Shown here: piece after piece, positions 35,783 through 41,290 of the stretch
Position numbering within the stretch: position 1 is the first letter of the stretch
Layout of the letters: each line of letters starts with the position of its first letter
Source: a virus
Direction: 5' to 3' (one strand)
DNA length: 41,290 nt
Virus record (IMG/VR): IMGVR_UViG_3300037468_000288
Coordinates: 1 to 41,290 of that record
Position numbers and translations under genes: made by a program
The notes under the pieces: model-generated
Database searches by the model: none
What the model saw: only the letters and a program-made list of their open reading frames with translations
What the model was told of the DNA's origin: nothing

Positions 35783-37136
35783 GTACCAAGAGGAGGCAAT
35801 CGCCTTCCTGCTCGCCCGGAGATTCGCCGGCTTGTTCCTCGATATGGGCTTGGGGAAGACATCCATCTGCCTCTACGCGGCCCGTCAATTGATACAAGCC
35901 GGCCACGTGAAGAAGATTCTGCTCATCGGCCCGCATCGAGCACTGTCTATGGTATGGCCAAAGGAGATAGAGCGGTGGGACATCTTTCGTTCGATGACCT
36001 ACCATAATCTCCACGAGTCCCGCCTCAACCCGATTCGTGCCCCGGATGCTACAATACATGCTATCAACCCGGAGTCCGCCCTGAAGTATATGCGCTCCGG
36101 CACCCTCTACTCGCCCGGCTACGACCTGCTCATCATAGACGAGTCCGCTGACTGGAAGAGCCATAAGTCTCAGCGGTTCAAAGCCCTGAAGAACGGGCTT
36201 GATCGGTTCAAGTACCGATGGATTCTCACCGGCACGCCCCGGCCGAATGCTATGGCGGACCTTTGGTCCCAGATATTCATTCTCGACCAGGGTGCCGCGT
36301 TGGGGGGATACATCACGCACTTCCGCAATAAGTACTGCTTCAGGGACCGATCTGGCTTCAACTACATCGTTCCCCCTCCGCTGAGGGAGGTAGTCTATCA
36401 ACGCATCTCTCACCTTGTACTTCGCATGTCGGCCAGGGACAACATCGACATGCCGGAGCTTATCCATAACCAGATTCTCGTCAAGCTCCCCGCCGATGCG
36501 ATGATTACATACAAGGATATGGAGAAGAAGTACATAACAATCCTGAAGGACGGCACCCCTATTGCGTCCCCTAATGCCGCGGTGGCGGGCGGAAGATGTC
36601 GTCAGATTGCCAACGGCGGGCTGTACAAGGTCATACCTGGCACGAACCCTCCCAAGAATGAGACCGTCCATATACACGACGCCAAGACGGATGCGCTGAA
36701 GGAGATAGTGGAGGGGCTAAACGGCACGCCCCTCCTCGTATTCTATGAGTTCAATCATGACGAGGAGCGCATCCAGGCGGCTATTGGCCCGGTTCCCAAC
36801 CTTACTACTTCCAAGGACGCCGCATCTTTGGTGGCTAAGTTCAATGCTGGGGAGATTCCCGTGCTACTTGGCCACCCTAAGACGGTGGGGGTGGGACTAA
36901 ACCTACAAGGGGCGTGCTACAACGTACTCTGGATGTGTCCTCCGTGGGATATGTACCTCCACGATCAGGCTAACGCCCGAGTATTCCGCCAGGGGCAGCA
37001 GGCCGAGAGGGTATTGGTCCACTATCTGGTAGCGGAGAAGACCATGGACGTAGAAGTCCTCAAGGTTCTTGCCGGGAAGCAGGCCGATCAGGAGGAGTTG
37101 TTCGCGGCCCTTGTACGGTACAGTAATTCTCTATAG
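35763..37136 (+). CDS. SNF2/SF2-type DNA helicase-translocase
   Basis: 457 aa with AAGGAGG upstream. Q-like motif YTPHKYQEEAI; motif I DMGLGKT (27-33); Ia KKILLIGPHRALSMVW; motif II DESAD (126-130); motif III WILTGTPRPN; motif V VGVGLNLQG near residue 375; motif VI DQANARVFRQGQ near 400. This is the compact SNF2 form common in phages, which moves on double-stranded DNA. With the Cas4-like and VRR-NUC nucleases it forms a coupled repair/recombination set. The promoter of the next operon starts 9 nt after its stop. Confidence 0.92.
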   Translation: MLYTPHKYQEEAIAFLLARRFAGLFLDMGLGKTSICLYAARQLIQAGHVKKILLIGPHRALSMVWPKEIERWDIFRSMTYHNLHESRLNPIRAPDATIHAINPESALKYMRSGTLYSPGYDLLIIDESADWKSHKSQRFKALKNGLDRFKYRWILTGTPRPNAMADLWSQIFILDQGAALGGYITHFRNKYCFRDRSGFNYIVPPPLREVVYQRISHLVLRMSARDNIDMPELIHNQILVKLPADAMITYKDMEKKYITILKDGTPIASPNAAVAGGRCRQIANGGLYKVIPGTNPPKNETVHIHDAKTDALKEIVEGLNGTPLLVFYEFNHDEERIQAAIGPVPNLTTSKDAASLVAKFNAGEIPVLLGHPKTVGVGLNLQGACYNVLWMCPPWDMYLHDQANARVFRQGQQAERVLVHYLVAEKTMDVEVLKVLAGKQADQEELFAALVRYSNSL

Positions 37137-37144
37137 GTACTGTA

Positions 37145-37195
37145 TTTACTTCCGTTAGGATTCCGGTATAATAGGGGTTCGGTAGCGCCGCTGCC
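37145..37195 (+). promoter_or_regulatory. Promoter and 5' stem-loop of the base-modification operon
   Basis: TTTACT at 37145-37150, 16 bp spacer, TATAAT at 37167-37172, with CTGTA before and CCGG-TATAAT-AGG around the boxes. The expected start is near 37179; the stem GGTAGC-GCC-GCTGCC (37181-37195, one G-U pair) begins two bases later. The GTG start of the first gene is 20 nt further on. Confidence 0.82.
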
Positions 37196-37214
37196 CTTAC
37201 AAGGAGAATGTAAA

Positions 37215-37439
37215 GTGATTGTTTTTAGAAAGAGTGACCTGTCCGGAGAGCAGCATGAGATGGAGCTCCCCATCACCGAGGATGATTTTGACAACGGGAT
37301 GGCTCGGTGGCTAAGTGGAACCCCTATCCAGCATGCGTTCCCGACGCTTACTATTGACCAGCGGGAGTTCATCATGACTGGCATAACGCCAGCGGAGTGG
37401 GCGGAGTTCACGAATCAGCTTGACGAGGAGAAGTTCTGA
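37215..37439 (+). CDS. Hypothetical protein, first gene of the modification operon
   Basis: 74 aa, GTG start with AAGGAG 8 nt upstream. Acidic and compact: EMELPITEDDFDNGMARWLS, then GTPIQHAFPTLTIDQREFIM and TGITPAEWAEF. The Q/A-F-P-x-L-x3-Q-x-E-F-I-M/L-T-G-I-T/S-P-x-E-W segment is well known from small phage proteins; function unknown. Its stop overlaps the kinase start (TGATG), so it is translated with the modification enzymes. Confidence 0.7.
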   Translation: MIVFRKSDLSGEQHEMELPITEDDFDNGMARWLSGTPIQHAFPTLTIDQREFIMTGITPAEWAEFTNQLDEEKF

Positions 37440-38014
37440 TGAACCTGAAGCTTATCAAGATTCACGGGACCAGCGGCTCTGGCAAGACTACCATCGTGCG
37501 CGACCTGATGGAGTACGCCAGCCGCGTGGACAAGATGGGGGATAATCCCAACCGCCCCTCGGCGTACTGGCTCAGCCTTCCGGGATTCCAGAACCCTGTG
37601 GTAGTACTGGGGTCATACGAGAGTACTTGCGGCGGGATGGATAGCATTACCTGCGTCCAGACCCAGATCGATCTGATCCATAAGTACTACGCCCTTGGCG
37701 CCCACGTGATCTACGAGGGCCTGCTGCTCTCCACCTATTACGGCAAGCCGGGCAAGGCGGTGGAGTGCTACGGCCAGGACCACATCTGGGCCTTCCTCGA
37801 TACCCCCATCGATGTCTGCATCGAGCGGGTGAAGAAGCGTCGGCTGGAGGCTGGTAACACCAAGCCTCTTAACGAGCGCAATACTCGGGAGCGGGTGAGG
37901 CCAATCATGGCTCTCCGCACTCGACTGATCCGTATGGGGGCCCACGTCGTAACGCTGAACCACGACGACACCCCGGCTAACCAAGTAATGGACCTTATGG
38001 AGGGCCCGGCATGA
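37439..38014 (+). CDS. P-loop kinase, likely 5-hmdU DNA kinase
   Basis: 191 aa. Walker A GTSGSGKT at residues 10-17. VVVLGSYESTCGGMDSI and HVIYEGLLLSTYYGK follow, then AFLDTPIDVCIERVKKRR with the lid-type arginines. The combination G-x-Y-x-T/S-x-CGG-x-D and the EGLL segment is, as I recall, characteristic of the phage 5-hydroxymethyluracil DNA kinases shown in thymidine-hypermodifying phages (M6 and ViI type). These add phosphates to hmdU in polymerised DNA. It overlaps its neighbours at both ends (TGATG and ATGA). The alternative is a kinase acting on free nucleotides. Confidence 0.78.
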   Translation: MNLKLIKIHGTSGSGKTTIVRDLMEYASRVDKMGDNPNRPSAYWLSLPGFQNPVVVLGSYESTCGGMDSITCVQTQIDLIHKYYALGAHVIYEGLLLSTYYGKPGKAVECYGQDHIWAFLDTPIDVCIERVKKRRLEAGNTKPLNERNTRERVRPIMALRTRLIRMGAHVVTLNHDDTPANQVMDLMEGPA

Positions 38015-38790
38015 GCACCTATGATCCCCTGGTCAAGTTCATCAAGGAGCGCGAGTCCATCCGCGTCAAGAAGGAGCTTGGCCTCCCAAAGCCCTGGACG
38101 GATGACCCTATCCTCCAGCACTACCGCTTCTGTAACGTAAATCGTAACGACGACAAGGTGAGTCAGTGGATATTCGAGAATTGGATTGCCCCAAACGAGG
38201 GCAGCGCGTACCTGGTCCATAACATCATAGCCTCCCGGATGATCAACTGGCCGGATACGCTGGAGGAGGTTGGCTTCCTGCACCCATGGGACGAGGACAA
38301 GTTTGTCGACAGAGTACGCTCCCGTATCGCTCGCGGCGACAAGACCTGGACCGGGGCCTACATGATTACAGCCGAGCACGACGGTACGCCCAAGGAGGTC
38401 AGCGTAGCCCGTACCATAGCGATGGTGGATTGTATTACCCCGCTGAATAATAGCTGCCACAGAGCATGGCGACAGCTCAAGAAGCTACCCCGTATAGGCA
38501 GCTTCATGGCGGCTCAGTTCGTAGCGGACTTCAAGCGTACGTACATCCTTGGCACCGCTCACGACTATGAGACGTTCTGCGCCCCAGGGCCGGGGAGCAT
38601 GAAGGGGCTGAATGTCCTACTCGGCTGTGATATCAATAGGAAGTGGGAGCAATACGACTTCGAGGATGAGGTGAACTACATCCGTTCCGTCATCCCCATC
38701 CGGCTCGATGCGCAGAACGTCCAGAACTGCCTTTGTGAGTTCTACAAGTACCATCGCGGGAAGTCCCGCTCAACCTACCCAGGAGTCTAA
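38011..38790 (+). CDS. HhH protein of the HMUDK-helical / aGPT-PPlase type (base hypermodification)
   Basis: 259 aa from the ATGA overlap. WTDDPILQHYRFCNVNRNDD is the hallmark start of the family (DDPIL-x2-YRF-x-NV-x-R). LPRIGSFMAAQFVADFK is a helix-hairpin-helix of the DNA-glycosylase kind. FCAPGPGSMKGLNVLLG is the G-P-G-x2-x-GLN signature near residue 195. This family was predicted by comparative genomics (Iyer and co-workers) to act on modified thymines in phage DNA and is listed as the 5-hmdU DNA kinase helical domain. Here it is a separate gene beside the P-loop kinase, so the two products probably work as one enzyme or in consecutive steps. Confidence 0.8.
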   Translation: MSTYDPLVKFIKERESIRVKKELGLPKPWTDDPILQHYRFCNVNRNDDKVSQWIFENWIAPNEGSAYLVHNIIASRMINWPDTLEEVGFLHPWDEDKFVDRVRSRIARGDKTWTGAYMITAEHDGTPKEVSVARTIAMVDCITPLNNSCHRAWRQLKKLPRIGSFMAAQFVADFKRTYILGTAHDYETFCAPGPGSMKGLNVLLGCDINRKWEQYDFEDEVNYIRSVIPIRLDAQNVQNCLCEFYKYHRGKSRSTYPGV

Positions 38791-38791
38791 C

Positions 38792-39769
38792 ATGATTACT
38801 ATAGAAGCACGTAACGTCAATGAGGTCTTCCGGCGAGGCATGGAGCTCCTTGCTGATCGGGGCCACGACTATGGCTCCCGTAACGGAAGGGTGCGTACCA
38901 TCCCCTGGCCGGTCTGTATCGTCTATCGACAGCCCATGGAGAGGATGCTCTTCTGCCCCGAGCGCGACGCCAACCCCTTCTTCCATATCATGGAGGGGCT
39001 GTGGATGCTAAACGGCCAGCGGGATGAGGACTTCATCGTACAGTACAACAAGCAGATGGCGGAGTACGCCAACGACTTCGGCACCTTCGATGGGGCTTAT
39101 GGGTACCGCTGGCGCTACATGTTCGGCACGGATCAAATTGCCGACGTGATCAGCCTTCTGCGCTCCAATCCGGACACTCGCCGGGCGGTGATCCATATGG
39201 GGTATCCGGGAGTGGACAACCTGCGTAAGAGCAAGGACGTTCCGTGTAACACCTCCATCTACTTCCGGGTGAACCCCAGCAATAACAAGTTAGACATGAC
39301 GGTCGTGAACCGTAGCAACGACGCCATCTGGGGAGCCTTCGGCGCCAACGCGGTCCATATGTCCATGCTCCACGAGGTCGTTGCGGTAAGCTCCCGGCTT
39401 GCGGTTGGGACGTACTACCAGTTCACTAATAACCTCCACGCGTACTACGACAATCCCAAGATGGAGCAGCTTCTGTGGGAGGACATCGACACCACCGATC
39501 TATACGAGTCGAGGGGTTGGAAGCCATACCCGATAATAACCCACCCTGATCGGTGGTTCGTACAGCTAGACGAGTTTATGAATGACGGCGGGGAGTACAG
39601 TAAGAAACTATACAACCCGTGGTTCTATGCCGTAGCCCGGCCGGTAGCTAAGGCTCACCTTCACTATCGGGTTGGGGCGTACGCTCTGGCCCTTGAACAG
39701 TGCTACTCTATCGCTGACCCCGCCATTTCCCACGTGTGCCGGAATTGGATAGAGCGGAGGATCAAGTAA
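38792..39769 (+). CDS. Thymidylate-synthase-like enzyme, likely dUMP hydroxymethylase
   Basis: 325 aa, start 38792 set by AGGAG 7 nt upstream. Motifs: FHIMEGLWMLNGQRD, YGYRWRYMFG, TRRAVIHM, KDVPCNTSIYF with the nucleophile Cys152, and NRSNDAIWGAFGANAVHMSM, the RS-x-D...N block. Asn186 falls where thymidylate synthases keep the Asn that selects dUMP; dCMP hydroxymethylases have Asp there. The lengthened A-F-G-A-N-A block is typical of phage members. Next to hmdU DNA kinase genes, formation of hydroxymethyl-dUMP from dUMP and methylene-tetrahydrofolate is the best reading; plain thymidylate synthesis is the alternative. The stop overlaps the HD gene (TAATG). Confidence 0.82.
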   Translation: MITIEARNVNEVFRRGMELLADRGHDYGSRNGRVRTIPWPVCIVYRQPMERMLFCPERDANPFFHIMEGLWMLNGQRDEDFIVQYNKQMAEYANDFGTFDGAYGYRWRYMFGTDQIADVISLLRSNPDTRRAVIHMGYPGVDNLRKSKDVPCNTSIYFRVNPSNNKLDMTVVNRSNDAIWGAFGANAVHMSMLHEVVAVSSRLAVGTYYQFTNNLHAYYDNPKMEQLLWEDIDTTDLYESRGWKPYPIITHPDRWFVQLDEFMNDGGEYSKKLYNPWFYAVARPVAKAHLHYRVGAYALALEQCYSIADPAISHVCRNWIERRIK

Positions 39770-40272
39770 TGGATGCCGAACACACGATCCAAATGGTCCG
39801 TAGCGGTAACAAGGTGCGCCGCTTCCATACGGTCGATCTGCTTGTCCCCGAGACGGTTGGCCACCACTCGGCTAACGTGGCGCTAATCTGCGCTTACTTG
39901 GTAGAGTTCCCCAGCCTGAACTTGATCATGGCGGCTCTTCACCACGACCTTACCGAGCAGTGGACCGGGGACGTTCCCGCCACGGCTAAGTGGGAGAGTC
40001 AGAAGCTGAAGGACACCTTGACCGAGATTGAGAACAAGTATGACTTCTGCCGGTGGAAGCTCACCGAGGGGGACTACGCCATTCTCAAGTGGGCCGACAT
40101 GCTCGACCTGTGTTACAAGTGCGTGGATGAGATGAAGCTGGGCAACTCCACGGTATCCCCCATCCTCAACCGGGGCCTGGCCTTCCTGCGAGCATCTAGC
40201 CCGTCAGAGAAGGTCATGTACCTGGTGGAGGGAATTGAACGTTCAATTGAAAGGATACTATATGGCCGCTAA
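39769..40272 (+). CDS. YfbR-like HD-domain 5'-nucleotidase
   Basis: 167 aa, GGAGG upstream, start in the TAATG overlap. GHHSANVALICAYL (His32/33), MAALHHDLTEQWTGDVPAT (His59-Asp60, Glu63) and LKWADMLDL (Asp near 119) are the metal-binding HD set of deoxynucleoside 5'-monophosphatases of the YfbR group, and the length is usual. In this operon it could dephosphorylate host dTMP or other dNMPs so that the modified pyrimidine dominates the pool. Substrate is not readable from the sequence. Confidence 0.83.
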   Translation: MDAEHTIQMVRSGNKVRRFHTVDLLVPETVGHHSANVALICAYLVEFPSLNLIMAALHHDLTEQWTGDVPATAKWESQKLKDTLTEIENKYDFCRWKLTEGDYAILKWADMLDLCYKCVDEMKLGNSTVSPILNRGLAFLRASSPSEKVMYLVEGIERSIERILYGR

Positions 40273-40519
40273 TGATATGCAGGTTCAGGGCGATCACTAC
40301 CGCAAGGTTCCCGGAGAGCAACACTGGGACCGTCAGTGGCGCCTTAATGGCCGGGGCTACTTCGTCGGCTGCGTCACGAAGTACGTGGAGCGGTATCACC
40401 TCAAGAACGGTATTGACGATCTGCGCAAGGCCCGCCACTTCCTGGACAAGCTGATCGAGCTGGAGACGGCGGAGGAGGAGGAGGACTTAATCGAGTCTCG
40501 AAGGAGGACGGGAGCGTAG
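40262..40519 (+). CDS. DUF3310-type small phage protein
   Basis: 85 aa; start at 40262 fits AAAGGA 7 nt upstream better than the ATG at 40235 inside the HD gene. MQVQGDHYRKVPGEQHWDRQ, YFVGCVTKYVERYHLKNGID and DLRKARHFLDKLIELE match the DUF3310 pattern (D/G-x-Y...Q-W-D...G-x-x-x-KY-x-x-R...K-N-G...DL-x-KA-x2-x-L). The family is widespread in phages and sometimes fused to nucleotide kinases; its activity is not established to my knowledge. It overlaps the HD gene by 11 nt and closes the operon. Confidence 0.82.
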   Translation: MAANDMQVQGDHYRKVPGEQHWDRQWRLNGRGYFVGCVTKYVERYHLKNGIDDLRKARHFLDKLIELETAEEEEDLIESRRRTGA

Positions 40520-40580
40520 AACGCGGCCGGTAGAATCGAGCCGGACGAGGCGATCGGTTCGCTACCCTAGTCCTAGTATT

Positions 40581-40613
40581 CCCGGAATCGTCCTAGCGCG
40601 ATTCCGGGCTTTT
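40581..40613 (+). terminator. Intrinsic terminator of the modification operon
   Basis: Perfect 10-bp stem CCCGGAATCG/CGATTCCGGG (40581-40590 with 40599-40608), 8-nt loop, followed by CTTTT. It lies 62 nt after the DUF3310 stop. Confidence 0.88.
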
Positions 40614-40625
40614 GAAAGGTAAATT

Positions 40626-41084
40626 ATGGGGAGTTTTAAGTCGAAAGACAGGCTTATGTTGGAACGAGTATATGGAGAACTCTACCATATTCGTCTTCGT
40701 GGAAGCCGGTACAAGTGCGTCTATTGCGGCGATGTACGGGAGTGCCTAGATCATTGTCCTCCACTAACGCTGATGGATACAAAAGGTCCAAAGTATTTCC
40801 GGGATATTGATGTCCCCTTAGTCATGTACCCGTGCTGTAACGCGTGTAATAGGGAGCTGGGACATCGACACCTCCTCACCTATGAGGACAGACTACTTCA
40901 TCTATATCGGGCACTACAACGAAAGGTGGAGGGGAAGACTCTGTGGACCTCAGAGGAGATCAATTCTCTTACCGGAAACCTCAAGAGAATGGTCTCTGCT
41001 CGCCAGGCACATATCCGGCGAGAATTGGTAAGTAGGTTGAGAGGAGTGGAGGCTCGACTGGCCAGTATTGACTTAGAGAATTAG
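40626..41084 (+). CDS. HNH-like endonuclease, probably free-standing
   Basis: 152 aa, AAAGGT upstream. YKCVYCGDV (Cys31-x2-Cys34), CLDHCPPLTL (Asp42-His43 as the first HNH motif), and YPCCNACNRELG (Cys71-x2-Cys74, Asn75 as the N of HNH). The two CxxC pairs bind structural zinc. The C-terminus is helical and basic. Proteins of this type include homing endonucleases and phage packaging nucleases. It sits between a terminator and the left-operon promoter, codons are more AT-rich than the operon before it, and no partner gene is attached, so a mobile or homing origin is plausible. Confidence 0.72.
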   Translation: MGSFKSKDRLMLERVYGELYHIRLRGSRYKCVYCGDVRECLDHCPPLTLMDTKGPKYFRDIDVPLVMYPCCNACNRELGHRHLLTYEDRLLHLYRALQRKVEGKTLWTSEEINSLTGNLKRMVSARQAHIRRELVSRLRGVEARLASIDLEN

Positions 41085-41097
41085 TTTTCGGACTGTA

Positions 41098-41126
41098 TTT
41101 ACTTCCCGTTAGTCTCCCGGTATAGT
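41098..41126 (+). promoter_or_regulatory. Promoter of the left (early) operon
   Basis: TTTACT at 41098-41103, 17 bp spacer, TATAGT at 41121-41126, flanked CTGTA and CCCGG-TATAGT-AG. The leader to the HTH gene is only about 15 nt and carries AGGAGA 6 nt before the ATG. Confidence 0.82.
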
Positions 41127-41147
41127 AGCGGAATAGGAGAAGCGACG

Positions 41148-41290
41148 ATGAACTTGAAAGAACTTAGAATCAGCCTTGGGCTGAGCCAGACGGAATTCTG
41201 GGGGCGTATCGGGGTATCCCAAACGAGCGGTAGCCGCTACGAGTCATACCGGGAACTGCCCGAACCTATCACGATTCTGATTGATATGGA
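41148..41290 (+). CDS. Cro/CI-type helix-turn-helix regulator, N-terminal part (continues at base 1)
   Basis: ATG at 41148, AGGAGA upstream. The frame runs to the end of the window and continues from base 1 to the stop at 228-230 once the 126-nt overlap is removed. Helices 2 and 3 of the HTH are LSQTEFWGRIGVSQTSGSR. Residues after IDM differ if the final A of the window is real. See the entry at 1-230 for the full description. Confidence 0.82.
   Translation, partial: MNLKELRISLGLSQTEFWGRIGVSQTSGSRYESYRELPEPITILIDM
41164..41289. repeat. Terminal direct repeat, right copy
   Basis: Identical to bases 1-126. Base 41290 (A) is the only mismatch with base 127 (C). Supports a circular map of 41163 bp. 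Confidence 0.95.

Noticed and set aside
35748-36677. Minus-strand open frame of 309 codons opposite the SNF2 helicase
   Set aside because: The plus strand carries all helicase motifs in order; the minus frame has no motif or start site.
38011-39769. 2-aminoadenine (Z-genome) system
   Set aside because: A family A polymerase and an HD hydrolase are present, but no PurZ-like adenylosuccinate synthetase was seen, and the TS-like and kinase genes point to thymine modification.

Overview
The window is an almost complete, circularly mapping genome of a tailed bacteriophage of about 41.2 kb. Bases 1-126 recur at 41164-41289, and one helix-turn-helix gene starts at 41148 and runs across the join to base 230. 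The phage has a portal, terminase, scaffold, HK97-type capsid, head-tail adaptor, a propeller-like tail hub, a virion-borne lytic transglycosylase and a collar fibre. It has no tape measure, tail tube or sheath, so a short-tailed (podovirus-like) virion is inferred. Signal peptides, a lipobox and strong GGAG-type ribosome sites suggest a Gram-negative, GC-rich host; the species cannot be read from the sequence. No integrase, tRNA, CRISPR array or insertion sequence was seen.

Layout. (1) 41098-3529, plus strand: a promoter, the HTH gene and about ten small accessory genes (two secreted cysteine-containing proteins, a zinc ribbon, a winged helix, a tail-anchored membrane protein). (2) 25818-3429, minus strand: one long late operon. 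It starts at a promoter touching the small-terminase start codon and runs through terminase, portal, a surface/fibre module, scaffold, capsid, decoration proteins, adaptor, tail hub, an APS/PAPS reductase-like enzyme with a GNAT, ejection proteins, collar fibre and a tiny lipoprotein. (3) 25.8-26.8 kb: a repeat-rich non-coding kilobase. (4) 26.8-31 kb: two paralogous small proteins with Lys/Pro/Ala tails on opposite strands, a primase-helicase on the minus strand, an iteron-rich AT-rich segment that may be the origin, and a promoter-terminator pair that could make a small RNA of about 70 nt. (5) 31-37.1 kb, plus strand: ssDNA-binding candidates, a family A DNA polymerase, a Cas4/RecB-like nuclease, a VRR-NUC nuclease and an SNF2-type helicase. 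(6) 37.1-40.6 kb, plus strand, own promoter and terminator: a compact nucleotide and DNA base modification operon. (7) 40.6-41.1 kb: an HNH-like gene.

The most interesting part is region 6. It carries a thymidylate-synthase-like enzyme that keeps the dUMP-type Asn (likely dUMP hydroxymethylase), a P-loop kinase of the 5-hmdU DNA kinase type, a helix-hairpin-helix protein of the HMUDK-helical/aGPT-PPlase type and a YfbR-like HD nucleotidase, in overlapping reading frames. This predicts that thymine in the phage DNA is partly or wholly replaced by 5-hydroxymethyluracil or a derivative. The amino-acid transferase, radical SAM and PLP enzymes that finish the modification in characterised phages were not recognised. 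This may therefore be a minimal or differently finished version of the pathway.

The regulatory layer is also visible. At least five promoters share a TTTACT -35 box, a 16-17 bp spacer and a TATAAT-like -10 box. Three transcripts appear to start with a short stem-loop, and the late operon appears almost leaderless.
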